A program made the translations under genes and the position numbers. The notes beneath the pieces are model-generated. The model was not told the DNA's origin and searched no databases. It saw only the letters and a program-made list of their open reading frames with translations. Shown in pieces: positions 9,197 through 17,534 of a stretch of DNA of 64,000 bases. Numbering within the stretch: the stretch's first letter is position 1; each line of letters opens with the position of its first letter. Source of the DNA: Hymenobacter gummosus (lineage in GTDB: Bacteria; Bacteroidota; Bacteroidia; Cytophagales; Hymenobacteraceae); assembly GCF_003970915.1 (NCBI RefSeq), contig NZ_RXOF01000001.1, positions 62,001 to 126,000 on the forward strand, written 5' to 3'.

Positions 9197-11779
9197 CTAC
9201 TGCAAGAGGTTATAGATGCCAATGAGCCGCTCATCTTTTTCCTTGCTGCGGATATCGGCTAGGGTAGTCTTGAGCGCCGGCATGTTTTCGGACAGGGTAC
9301 TAAGCCCCTTGTAGGCCCCGAGCCGCACTTCGTAATTGGGGTTGGTGCGGGCCATCAGCTCCATTTTCTTCAGGGCTTTGTCGCGCTCCACCGCCGGGAT
9401 GCGCAGCATATAGGTGCCGAAGTCCTGTAGCAATTGGTACAGCGTGGCCACGTCGGCGTCGTCGAGCTGGGCCAGATACCACTGGTACTGGTCGATGTTG
9501 CCGTTGAGGGTAAAATAAGTCGAGAGGGCCCCCACGATGGCAGGGTTCTTCTCGTTGCGCAGCGCCTCAATGCGACTCATGGCGGCGGTGTTGGGCGCTT
9601 TGGTCAGGGCCGTAATGGCGGCCCCTAGCACCAAGTAGGAGCTGTCGTTCAGCGCCTGGGTGTAGACTCTACCGTAGTCCTCATTCAGGAACGCCGACAG
9701 CGTGGCAATACCGGTGGCCCGCACGCGGCTGTCCTTATCGGTGGTGGCGACGCGCTCAATGTCTTTGCGGACGGCCCCGCCCTCGGGTCCGCGGTAGCGG
9801 CGCAGGCCTTCCAGTGCGGCTACGCGCACGCCCCAGAATGGGTCGTTCAGGGCGTTGCGCATCATGCTGCTCACCGTCAGGTCGGCTACTTTCGGTTTCA
9901 GCTCCGCAATGGCCTGGGTTTTCGACTGGAAGTTGCGGGCGTGGTAGAACTGATAGACCAGCTCGTCCTGGCTTTTTTCCTCGGTCAACTCACCCACCAG
10001 GGTTTTATCCGAGTCGAACTGCACCAGAGCCGGCTTCTGGCTGGCGGGCAACTGGAAGGTCTGGCTGGCCTTGGTGACGACGATGCGGTGGTCGGTAGGC
10101 TTGTCGTTGTTCCAGGTAGTGACGGTGACGGGCAGGCGGTAGACGGGCTGGTAGAGCGTATCCTGCTTCTGCGCCACCCGTAGCGTCACCTTGCCATCGG
10201 CGTAGGAATGCGCTACGGCTACCTGCGGGTGTCCGCGCTGCAGAAACCACTGGTCGAAAAACCAGTTCAGGTCTTCCCCGGTAACTTCCTCAAAGGTCAG
10301 GCGCAAATCGGCCAGCTCCACGGCCGAGAGCTTGTGCTTGCTCAGATACTGGTTAAGCGCGCTGAAGAATGCGTCGTCGCCGACGTAGCCGCGCAGCATG
10401 TGCAGCACCTGCCCGCCTTTCTGGTAGGAGTGCCGGTCGAACATGTCCTCGCGCTCGGCGTAGCGGTAGCGCACCAGCGGCTCCCGCTTGCCCTGGGCTT
10501 CTTCCAGGTACAGGTTCAGCTGGCGCTGGCCCCAGAGGTCAGCGGCGTCGCGGCCGTACTTGAACTCGTTCCAGAGGTACTCACCGTAGTTGGCGAAAGC
10601 CTCGTTGAGCGGCAGGTTCGACCACGACTCGGCCGTCACGTAGTCGCCGAACCACTGGTGAATCAGCTCGTGGGCAATGACGTCGTCGCTGTTGCCATCG
10701 ACGAGCTGCCGGCGGGTGCGCATGGTCATTTCGGTGCCATGCACGGTAGCCGTGGTGTTTTCCATGGCCCCCGACACGTAGTCGCGCACCACCACCTGGC
10801 TGTACTTCTCCCAGGGGTAATCCATACCCAGCTTCTTGGAGAAGAACTCCAGCATCTGGGGCGTGCGGCCGAAGAGCGGCTTGGCATCGGGGGCATTCTG
10901 CGGCTCCACGTAGTAGTCGACAGCCTTGCCCCGCCAGGAGTCGTTGACGACGGCAAAGTCACCGACAGCCATCATTGTCAGGTACGGCGCGTGGGGCAGC
11001 GTCTGGCGCCAGGTGTCGGTGCGGGTGCCGTCGTTGTTTTTCCTGGAGGAAACGAGCAGGCCGTTGGACAGCGTCTTAAACTGCTGTTCCACCGTCATGC
11101 TGATTTCCTGGGTCATGCGCTGGTTGGGCCGGTCGATGGTCGGGTACCAGCAGGAGCTGCCTTCCGTCTCGCCCTGGGTCCAGAGCTGGCGGGGCTTGTT
11201 TTTCTCGGTGCCGAGCGGGTTGATGAAGTACAGGCCCTTGGCCTGGCGGATGGCCGCGCTGCCGCCGCTGGGCAGCTCGTTGGGCTTGGCCACGTACTGA
11301 ATGCGCACCTGGTACTGCTCGGTGCGGGCGTAGGTGCGGTCCAGCGTAATGGCCAGCCGCCGCTTGTCGTACTGAAAGTTCAGGTTCTTCTCCTTACCTC
11401 CCGTTACCAGCTTCACGCTCTTCACGTCGAAGCCCTTGGCGTCGAGCACCAGCTGCGTCTGGGGGTAGAAGTGCGGGCGCACGGTGACGGTAGCCGTGCC
11501 GAGCAGCCACTGCTTGGCCCAGTCGAAGCGCACGTCGAGCTTAGTGTCGACGAGGTCGTGCAACGTAGTGGCCGTGGGCTGAATGGGGTTGACCGGCGGC
11601 AGCCAGTTGGGCACCGTCATAATCGACTGCGGCGCGGGCTGGGTGCTACTGGGAGCTTCGGCAGGCGCAGGCTTGCGCGGGGTGGTTTTCTTGGCCGTTC
11701 CGGGCTTAGTCGGCTGCCCCAACAGGGTGACGGGCAGCGCAACAGCCAGTGCCAAGGCCCCGAATGCCGGATATTTCAT
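9197..11779 (-). CDS. M1 family zinc aminopeptidase, exported, with C-terminal repeats
   Basis: This is a predicted exported metallopeptidase of the aminopeptidase N/ERAP family. The 860-residue product begins with a signal peptide (residues 1-21). The substrate-recognition motif GAMEN is at 337-341 and the zinc site HELIH at 370-374, with the third ligand E393 in LNEAFANY. The C-terminal third (about 630-860) has HEAT-like repeats such as WGVRVAALEGLRRY and SRVRATGIATLSAFL, typical of the Bacteroidota branch. It probably trims peptides in the periplasm or at the surface. It is divergent from the carrier-protein gene at 11889. Confidence 0.93.
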   Translation of the reverse strand: MKYPAFGALALAVALPVTLLGQPTKPGTAKKTTPRKPAPAEAPSSTQPAPQSIMTVPNWLPPVNPIQPTATTLHDLVDTKLDVRFDWAKQWLLGTATVTVRPHFYPQTQLVLDAKGFDVKSVKLVTGGKEKNLNFQYDKRRLAITLDRTYARTEQYQVRIQYVAKPNELPSGGSAAIRQAKGLYFINPLGTEKNKPRQLWTQGETEGSSCWYPTIDRPNQRMTQEISMTVEQQFKTLSNGLLVSSRKNNDGTRTDTWRQTLPHAPYLTMMAVGDFAVVNDSWRGKAVDYYVEPQNAPDAKPLFGRTPQMLEFFSKKLGMDYPWEKYSQVVVRDYVSGAMENTTATVHGTEMTMRTRRQLVDGNSDDVIAHELIHQWFGDYVTAESWSNLPLNEAFANYGEYLWNEFKYGRDAADLWGQRQLNLYLEEAQGKREPLVRYRYAEREDMFDRHSYQKGGQVLHMLRGYVGDDAFFSALNQYLSKHKLSAVELADLRLTFEEVTGEDLNWFFDQWFLQRGHPQVAVAHSYADGKVTLRVAQKQDTLYQPVYRLPVTVTTWNNDKPTDHRIVVTKASQTFQLPASQKPALVQFDSDKTLVGELTEEKSQDELVYQFYHARNFQSKTQAIAELKPKVADLTVSSMMRNALNDPFWGVRVAALEGLRRYRGPEGGAVRKDIERVATTDKDSRVRATGIATLSAFLNEDYGRVYTQALNDSSYLVLGAAITALTKAPNTAAMSRIEALRNEKNPAIVGALSTYFTLNGNIDQYQWYLAQLDDADVATLYQLLQDFGTYMLRIPAVERDKALKKMELMARTNPNYEVRLGAYKGLSTLSENMPALKTTLADIRSKEKDERLIGIYNLLQ

Positions 11780-11837
11780 TGGGTGGTAATTGGGGTAATC
11801 TGGGGGTTCAAGTTCCGAAATAATTTCAGATTCCCTC

Positions 11838-11845
11838 TATCTTTA
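11838..11845 (+). promoter_or_regulatory. Possible -7 element for the biotin carrier gene
   Basis: TATCTTTA matches the TAnnTTTG element at seven of eight bases and lies 44 bases before the ATG at 11889. No clear TTG is present 19 bases upstream. A pyrimidine-rich tract with a run of seven C follows at about 11850-11879. Confidence 0.35.
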
Positions 11846-11888
11846 AGCCCTTTTCCGCCCCCTCCTCCCCCCCTTTTTGCCCACCCGT

Positions 11889-12389
11889 ATGCTACAGGTC
11901 AGCGCTGGCCCCGACCACTCGTGGAGTGTCAACTTTACCCCTCACGGCATTACCGTTGACGACCAGCCGTTCGACTGGGACCTGGTGGATCTGGGCGAAG
12001 GCCGCTACCATTTGCTGTACCAGGGCCGCTCCTACGCCGCCGAGCTGCTGGAAGTAGACGCGGCCAGCAAAACCGTCCGGCTCAAGCTCGACGGGCAGCG
12101 CTTCGAGCTGCAGGCCAAGGACCGGTTCGACCTGCTGCTCGACAAACTGGGCATGAGCCAGGCGGCCAGCAATAAGATCAACGAGGTGAAAGCACCCATG
12201 CCGGGCCTCATCGTCGATATCCGCGTGCAGCCGGGCCAAGCCGTGCAGAAGGGTGAGCCCCTGCTGGTACTCGAAGCCATGAAAATGGAGAACATCCTTA
12301 AGTCGCCGGGCGACGGGGTAGTGAGCGGCGTGAAAGTAGGGCTGCGCGACAACGTGCAGAAGGGCCAGGTGCTGATTCAGTTTGCCTGA
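11889..12389 (+). CDS. Biotin carboxyl carrier (biotin/lipoyl-attachment) protein
   Basis: This is a carrier protein for a biotin-dependent carboxylase, such as the acyl-CoA or pyruvate type. The product has about 166 residues. The C-terminal 70 residues form a biotinyl domain with the attachment motif EAMKMEN, the Lys being the biotinylation site, preceded by KAPMPGLIVDIRVQPGQ. The N-terminal half resembles the non-catalytic part of stand-alone subunits. The ATG at 11889 is preferred over an in-frame start 12 bases upstream because it follows the pyrimidine-rich leader. The carboxylase subunits are not in the window. Confidence 0.85.
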   Translation: MLQVSAGPDHSWSVNFTPHGITVDDQPFDWDLVDLGEGRYHLLYQGRSYAAELLEVDAASKTVRLKLDGQRFELQAKDRFDLLLDKLGMSQAASNKINEVKAPMPGLIVDIRVQPGQAVQKGEPLLVLEAMKMENILKSPGDGVVSGVKVGLRDNVQKGQVLIQFA

Positions 12390-12456
12390 GCCGAACAGCT
12401 CGTCAACGCTTGCGCGGCGGGCTGCGTAGCTAAGTCATCAACCTAACCACAGACCG

Positions 12457-13254
12457 TTGAAATACAACCGAATCCTGCTGAAGCTGAGCGGCGAGGCCCT
12501 GATGGGCAAGCAACAATACGGTATCGACTCCGACCGTCTGATGCAGTACGCCGAAGAAGTACGCGCCGTGGCCGAAGCGGGCGTGCAAGTAGCCGTGGTC
12601 ATCGGCGGGGGCAACATCTTCCGCGGCGTGCAGGCCGAAGCCTTCGGGCTCGACCGCGTTCAGGGCGACTACATGGGCATGCTGGCCACCGTCATCAACT
12701 CGATGGCCCTGCAGAGCGCCCTGGAAAAGCTCGGCACGCCCACCCGTCTGCTGTCGGGCCTGACCATTCAGCGCGTGTGCGAGCCGTACATCCGCCGCCG
12801 GGCCATGCGCCACCTGGAGAAGGGTCGCGTGGTCATCTTCGGTGCCGGCATCGGCTCCCCCTACTTCACCACCGACTCGGCCGCCTCGCTGCGCGCCATT
12901 GAGGTGGAGGCCGACGTGGTGCTGAAGGGCACCCGCGTCGACGGCATCTACACCGCTGACCCCGAGAAGGACCCCACGGCCACCCGCTTCCCGCAGATTA
13001 CCTTCGACGAGGTGATGGAGAAAAACCTGAACGTGATGGACATGACGGCCTTCACGCTCTGCAAGGAGAATAATCTGCCCATCATTGTGTTCGACATGAA
13101 CAAGGAGGGCAACCTGGGCAAGCTCATCAACGGCGAGGAAGTGGGCACGCTGGTGACTATGAACGGCACCGCGCACAACCTCGACCCCAAGCACAGCGGC
13201 CTGCAGCCCGACCTGCACCACTCCTCCACGGCCTCGGCCGAGCAACAAGCTTAA
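12457..13254 (+). CDS. pyrH: UMP kinase
   Basis: UMP kinase phosphorylates UMP to UDP in pyrimidine synthesis. The 265-residue product has the amino-acid kinase fold signatures: [15 protein letters not shown] at the N-terminus, [10 protein letters not shown] in the nucleotide loop, and [15 protein letters not shown]. It has a C-terminal extension beyond the usual 235-240 residues, ending in a Ser/Ala/Gln tail. The start is TTG at 12457; no upstream ATG fits and the protein start matches the family. It precedes frr, a conserved pairing. Confidence 0.96.
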   Translation: MKYNRILLKLSGEALMGKQQYGIDSDRLMQYAEEVRAVAEAGVQVAVVIGGGNIFRGVQAEAFGLDRVQGDYMGMLATVINSMALQSALEKLGTPTRLLSGLTIQRVCEPYIRRRAMRHLEKGRVVIFGAGIGSPYFTTDSAASLRAIEVEADVVLKGTRVDGIYTADPEKDPTATRFPQITFDEVMEKNLNVMDMTAFTLCKENNLPIIVFDMNKEGNLGKLINGEEVGTLVTMNGTAHNLDPKHSGLQPDLHHSSTASAEQQA

Positions 13255-13261
13255 ATCACTT

Positions 13262-13341
13262 GTCAAATGGCTGAATGGCTAAATGGCTGGTCGTTCTAGG
13301 TTCGTTGCCCGACCAGCCATTTAACCATCCAACAATTTAAC
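13262..13341. repeat. Intergenic palindrome made of AAATGGCTG-type words (pyrH-frr)
   Basis: Two 32-base arms (13262-13293 and 13310-13341) pair with five mismatches around a 16-base spacer. Each arm is itself built from degenerate repeats of AAATGGCT/GAATGGCT. Most mismatches would still allow G-U pairs in one RNA orientation. It lies between pyrH and frr and has the same design as the palindromes at 26480 and 36074. Confidence 0.8.
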
Positions 13342-13357
13342 CACTCCCTTTCCACAC

Positions 13358-13921
13358 ATGGACGAAGAAATTCAGCTGTACCTGAGCGACGCCGAGGAAT
13401 CGATGGCCAAGGCCCTGCAGCACACCAACACGGAACTGAGCCGCATCCGGGCGGGCAAAGCCACGCCGGCCATGCTTGATTCGCTGCGCGTCGATTACTA
13501 CGGCACTCCGACGCCGGTAGGGCAGGTAGCCAACGTGTCGGCTCCTGATGCCCGCTCGCTGGTCATCCGCCCCTGGGAAAAGAACATGCTGGGCGAAATT
13601 TCCAAAGCCATCAAGAACAGCGACCTGGGCCTGAACCCGATAATGGACGCCGATTCAGTACGACTGAACCTGCCCCCGATGACCGAAGAGCGTCGCCGCG
13701 ACCTGGTGAAGCAAGTGAAAAACGAGTCGGAAAGCGGCAAAGTGCGCATTCGCGGCATCCGCAAGGACGTGAACGAGTCGCTGCGCAAGCTGCAGAAGGA
13801 AGGTGCCTCGGAAGACGCCATCAAGGACGCCGAAGCCAAGGTGCAGAAGTACACCGACAGCTACATCGTCAAGATTGACGACGCGATGAGCAAGAAGGAA
13901 GCTGAAATCATGACGATTTAG
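13358..13921 (+). CDS. frr: Ribosome recycling factor
   Basis: RRF splits post-termination ribosomes together with EF-G. The 187-residue product is of normal length and has the landmarks RIRAGKATPAMLDSLRVDYYG and NLPPMTEERRRDLVKQVK plus the long helices of the three-helix domain. It follows pyrH by about 100 bases, the gap being filled by a palindrome. Confidence 0.98.
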   Translation: MDEEIQLYLSDAEESMAKALQHTNTELSRIRAGKATPAMLDSLRVDYYGTPTPVGQVANVSAPDARSLVIRPWEKNMLGEISKAIKNSDLGLNPIMDADSVRLNLPPMTEERRRDLVKQVKNESESGKVRIRGIRKDVNESLRKLQKEGASEDAIKDAEAKVQKYTDSYIVKIDDAMSKKEAEIMTI

Positions 13922-13943
13922 GCCTGCCTGGCTTGAAAAGCAG

Positions 13944-13980
13944 AACGCCCCGGCTGATTTCTCGGCCGGGGCGTTTTTTT
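13944..13980 (+). terminator. Intrinsic terminator after frr
   Basis: An 11-bp GC-rich stem (AACGCCCCGGC with GCCGGGGCGTT) is followed by a run of seven T. It separates frr from the convergent nadD. Confidence 0.92.
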
Positions 13981-13983
13981 ATG

Positions 13984-14565
13984 CTACTTCCAGTAGCCTT
14001 GCATCCGAATTTCCTGCTCCACCGCATCTGAAACCAGGTAGCGAATTGACTGCCCGGCCCGAATGCTGTTGCGGATAAACGTAGCCGAAATATCCAGCAG
14101 TGGGGCTTCTACTACGCGTACGTTAGTGGGTAGGGGGTCGGGCAGCGCGTAGCCGGGGCGCGGGTACACGTACACCTCGAACTCCGAAGTCAAACGGGCA
14201 GCGGATTTCCAGCGGGGCAGGCCCGGCAGGTTGTCGCCGCCCATCAGCAGCACGAACTCGGTAGCCGGATATTGCCGCCGCAATTCATCCAACGTATCGA
14301 TGGTGTAGCTAGGCTTGGGCATGGTAAATTCCACGTCCAGCGCCCGCAGCCGCTCGTTGCCGGCAATGGCCAGCTCTACCAGGTGCAGGCGCACCGGCTC
14401 GGGCAGTAGCTCCTCCCCTACCTTGAACGGACTCTGCGGCGACACCACCAGCCACACCGCGTCCAGATCGGTGCGGGTGGCTAGGTGATTGGCCAGGATC
14501 AGGTGCCCGACGTGGATGGGGTTGAAGGAGCCGAACAGCAGGCCCACGCGCCGCGGCTGGCTCAT
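13984..14565 (-). CDS. nadD: Nicotinate-nucleotide adenylyltransferase
   Basis: NadD transfers AMP from ATP to nicotinate mononucleotide in NAD synthesis. The 193-residue product contains the nucleotidyltransferase motif GLLFGSFNPIHVGHL at residues about 8-22 and the C-terminal ISATFIRNSIRAGQSIRYLV, typical of the family. The frame extends upstream, but the ATG at 14565 is right: it overlaps the gmk stop as TGATG and gives the normal N-terminus. Confidence 0.95.
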   Translation of the reverse strand: MSQPRRVGLLFGSFNPIHVGHLILANHLATRTDLDAVWLVVSPQSPFKVGEELLPEPVRLHLVELAIAGNERLRALDVEFTMPKPSYTIDTLDELRRQYPATEFVLLMGGDNLPGLPRWKSAARLTSEFEVYVYPRPGYALPDPLPTNVRVVEAPLLDISATFIRNSIRAGQSIRYLVSDAVEQEIRMQGYWK

Positions 14566-15149
14566 CAGACGATGGCCGGCTCGGCGGTGATGAACTCGCG
14601 CACTGTTTTCTCGGCCAGGAAGGTAGCTTCGTCGAGGTCGTCGTTGACGATGACCACGTCGAAGCGGTCCTCGAAGGTCAGCTCGAAGTTGGCCTTGTAG
14701 AGGCGGGCCGAGATGCTGGAAGCCGAGTCGGTGGCGCGGGAGCGGAGACGCTGCTCCAGCACCTCCAGGGACGGGGGCTTCACGAAGATGCATAGGGCGC
14801 GCTCCTTGTAGAAGTCCTTGATGCTGAGCCCACCTTTCACGTCGATATCAAGGATGGCGTGCTTGCCGCCCTCCCAGATCCGCTCGATTTCGGATTTCAG
14901 GGTGCCGTAGTAGGAGCCTTCGTAGACTTCCTCCCACTCCACGAACTCGTCGTGGCGGATTTTCTCCTGAAACTCCTGAACCGTAATGAAATAGTAGTCC
15001 TTGCCGTTCTGCTCGGCCCGGCCGCGACGGTCGCGGGTGCAGGCCGAGATGGAAAAGCTCAGCTCCGGAATGCGCTCCATGAGCCGGTGGACGATGGTGG
15101 TTTTGCCGGCTCCCGAAGGCGCCGAAAAGGCAATGATTTTCCCCTGCAT
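14565..15149 (-). CDS. gmk: Guanylate kinase
   Basis: This enzyme converts GMP to GDP. The 194-residue product has a P-loop SAPSGAGKT at residues 9-17, the GMP-binding segment SACTRDRRGRAEQNGKDYYF, and DIDVKGGLSI. The stop overlaps the nadD start by one base, so translation is probably coupled. It lies just downstream of the anti-sigma gene, ten bases away. Confidence 0.97.
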   Translation of the reverse strand: MQGKIIAFSAPSGAGKTTIVHRLMERIPELSFSISACTRDRRGRAEQNGKDYYFITVQEFQEKIRHDEFVEWEEVYEGSYYGTLKSEIERIWEGGKHAILDIDVKGGLSIKDFYKERALCIFVKPPSLEVLEQRLRSRATDSASSISARLYKANFELTFEDRFDVVIVNDDLDEATFLAEKTVREFITAEPAIV

Positions 15150-15158
15150 GGGGCAAAA

Positions 15159-15452
15159 TTAGACCTTTTCGGACTGCACGCGCGCTAGGATGTTGGCAGA
15201 AAGACCAGCGGGTACGCCTTTGCGCCCTACATACTGGTTTACGAAATCGATGAAAACGCGCTGCTTATCAAGGTTATCGAAGCAGGGCGAGCAGTCTTCC
15301 GCATGGCTGACGAAGTACTCTTCGTCTTCAAGCGTAGGGTCTTGGCCTACGATGATTTGGTCGAGAATGGTATTCACACGCTCACAATCGGCGCCGGCGG
15401 CAGTGTTGGCAGCGGCCGGACCTTGTTGGTTTGGTGTAGACTTCAGGGCCAT
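15159..15452 (-). CDS. Small anti-sigma-factor-like protein with His/Cys zinc motif
   Basis: This 97-residue soluble protein has HxxxCxxC (H50, C54, C57) and an upstream C23, the pattern of ZAS-type zinc-binding anti-sigma domains. It has no membrane span. It lies 40 bases downstream of an ECF sigma factor on the same strand, so it most likely binds and restrains that factor, perhaps with redox sensitivity through its cysteines. The family role is established; the pairing is inferred from position. Confidence 0.75.
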   Translation of the reverse strand: MALKSTPNQQGPAAANTAAGADCERVNTILDQIIVGQDPTLEDEEYFVSHAEDCSPCFDNLDKQRVFIDFVNQYVGRKGVPAGLSANILARVQSEKV

Positions 15453-15492
15453 AGCTAGGAAGCAAGTTGGTGGAGGGGGAGGTTAAATGTAC

Positions 15493-16143
15493 TTAGTCTT
15501 CATCTTCGTCGTACGCTGGGGCAACATCGTCTTCGTCAGAATCGTTGCCGTAGCCCATTTTTTTTGCGTAACGCTCTAGTTTGTCTTTCAGGAAATTGCG
15601 GGCCCGGTGCAGGCGCGAGCGGACCGTGCCGATGGGAATGTCGAGCACCTTGGCCATTTCCTCGTAGGTGAAACCCTCCAGGTCGCAGAGGATGATGACG
15701 GTGCGAAAATCGACCGGCAGCGAGTTCAGCGCGCTGGCTACTTCGTCGCCGATCAGGTCGCGGGTAGCCTGCTGGCGCAGGTCGGGGGAGCTGGCGCCGG
15801 TGTCGGCGTCAGCATCTACGTCCTCGGTATTGTAGTAGCCCTCGATTTCGCTGTAGTCGACCTTGGCGGGCTGCTTGCTTTTTTTCCGAAAATCGTTGAT
15901 GAACGAATTTTTCAGGATGCGAAACAGCCAGGCTTTGGCGTTGGTTCCGGGCTCGAAGTATTCGAAGAAGCGGTAAGCCTTCAGATACGTCTCCTGGACG
16001 AGGTCATTGGCGTCGTCTTCGTCGAGGGTGAGGCGGAAGGCAAAGTTGTAGAGGGAATCCAGCACGGGCAGCAGCTCGGCCTGGAAACGACGGTCTTTTT
16101 CCTCCTTGCTCAGTTTGGGAACCCGTTCGGGAGTGTCGCTCAT
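15493..16143 (-). CDS. ECF-type sigma-70 family RNA polymerase sigma factor
   Basis: This is an extracytoplasmic-function sigma factor of 216 residues. Region 2 covers about residues 25-95 (DANDLVQETYLKAYRFF and AWLFRILKNSFINDFRKK) and region 4 about 130-190 (LPVDFRTVIILCDLEGFTYE, then the helix-turn-helix IPIGTVRSRLHRAR). A very acidic tail follows (DSDEDDVAPAYDEDED). The following small gene encodes its probable anti-sigma factor. Confidence 0.92.
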   Translation of the reverse strand: MSDTPERVPKLSKEEKDRRFQAELLPVLDSLYNFAFRLTLDEDDANDLVQETYLKAYRFFEYFEPGTNAKAWLFRILKNSFINDFRKKSKQPAKVDYSEIEGYYNTEDVDADADTGASSPDLRQQATRDLIGDEVASALNSLPVDFRTVIILCDLEGFTYEEMAKVLDIPIGTVRSRLHRARNFLKDKLERYAKKMGYGNDSDEDDVAPAYDEDED

Positions 16144-16202
16144 AGGTGGGGTCAGTGGGGCAGGTGAGTATTGCCTCGGCTAAATGTAACGAAAGGAAGG
16201 GT

Positions 16203-17534
16203 TCAGCGGGTTACACCGGTTGAGTTCAACCGGCGTTCGGCCGCCACCACCACGAAGCCGTAGAGGAACACGAACAGATTGAAGCCAATCTGCAGCTCCA
16301 GCAGCGAATCGGCCAGGGCCGCCGCCCCGAAGACGAGCAGAAACTGTCTGACGTACGGATTTTGCCGGATGCCGGGTTGCACCAGCGGCGTAATCAGCAC
16401 CCAGAGCCAGACGAGCAGCCCCACCGCGCCGGCCCCGACGAGGTAGTGTAGGTACTGGTTATGAACCATCACGCGGTTGGCGGCTTCGAGCCCGTAGCTG
16501 CGCCGGTTAAACTGCGCTTCCATGGCCGTACGCACGTCGGCCGGGGCCACGCCGAGCCAGGGCTGCTGCTCCACCAGCACGGCGGCGTTCTGCCAAGCCG
16601 CCATGCGCCGGGCCAGCGAGGTTTGGTTGATGTCGTGCCGGTAATAAAACTGTTGCACGTCGTAGAGGGTGGCCCCCACGCGCTGCCGCAGGGAGGGCAG
16701 GCTGCTGTAAGAGCCCACGGCCAGCAGCAGGATCAGCCCCAGCAGCCCTAGGGCCAGCAGCGGCCGGCGAAACAGCAGCCGAATCAGCAAAACGGCCGCG
16801 GCCAGGTAAAACGCCAGCAGGCCGGTGCGGTAGGCCAGCACGTGCAGCGTAATGACTGCCACGGCCGCCGCGCTCAACAGCAGCCAGCGCGTCAGCCGGC
16901 CCGCTCTCGGCTCCTGGCTTAGCTCTAGCCCGAAAAACGTGGCCAGCGCCAGCAGAATGCCGAAGTGAATGTGGAAGATGCCCGTTATCGAAGGTACGTT
17001 CTGCCCGATGCCAATCAGGAACTGGGCGGCGGCGGGGTCGGCCAGGTAGCGGCCGAGCGTGGCCAGGGCCAGCACCGCCACCGCCCCGACGAAGCCCAGG
17101 CTCAGGGCCCAGCGCTGCCGCCCCGATAAGGGTACGGCCAGGGAAAACGCCAGCGGCACGCCAATCAGGGGCAGTTGCCGGTACACCTCGTGGCGCCAGA
17201 CGGGCCAGTCCTGGGTGTACCACCAAGTGAGCGGAATGAGCAGGTAGAGCACGGCGGCCCGCTGCACGCTGCTGCTGCGCAGCCAGCCCGGCACGGCGGC
17301 CCGCAGCTGCGGATTCAGCAGGGCGGCCACCACGGCGGCCACCGGCGCCAGGGCCACCAGGGCGCGGCGCGTACCCAGTAGGCCAACCAGGCCGGCTATG
17401 CAGGCTACCAGCAGCAGGTATTGGGACCAGCGGCCCCGGCGGTACCAATCGACCAGCAAATGCGACAAGGAACTCAAGTAGGAAACGCCGAAATGATAGG
17501 CGGCTAAAGCTACAACGTCGGCAGCGGCTGCCAA
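16203..17534 (-). CDS. O-antigen ligase family membrane protein
   Basis: This polytopic inner-membrane protein of about 443 residues has ten or more hydrophobic spans and a large polar loop between about residues 285 and 365 that contains ARRMAAWQNAAVLVEQQPWLGVAPADV. That combination is typical of WaaL/Wzy-type O-antigen ligases and polymerases. The 5' end overlaps the 3' end of the upstream GT9 gene by 25 bases, so the exact start is uncertain. With GT9 and GT2 it forms a compact LPS operon. Confidence 0.8.
   Translation of the reverse strand: MAAAADVVALAAYHFGVSYLSSLSHLLVDWYRRGRWSQYLLLVACIAGLVGLLGTRRALVALAPVAAVVAALLNPQLRAAVPGWLRSSSVQRAAVLYLLIPLTWWYTQDWPVWRHEVYRQLPLIGVPLAFSLAVPLSGRQRWALSLGFVGAVAVLALATLGRYLADPAAAQFLIGIGQNVPSITGIFHIHFGILLALATFFGLELSQEPRAGRLTRWLLLSAAAVAVITLHVLAYRTGLLAFYLAAAVLLIRLLFRRPLLALGLLGLILLLAVGSYSSLPSLRQRVGATLYDVQQFYYRHDINQTSLARRMAAWQNAAVLVEQQPWLGVAPADVRTAMEAQFNRRSYGLEAANRVMVHNQYLHYLVGAGAVGLLVWLWVLITPLVQPGIRQNPYVRQFLLVFGAAALADSLLELQIGFNLFVFLYGFVVVAAERRLNSTGVTR

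Noticed and set aside
10208-11959. A 583-codon plus-strand frame
   Set aside because: Antisense to the M1 peptidase, which has an intact zinc site and signal peptide on the other strand.
13984-14793. A longer nadD reading frame with 76 extra N-terminal codons
   Set aside because: The extension is out-of-frame gmk sequence; the ATG overlapping the gmk stop gives the normal NadD N-terminus.
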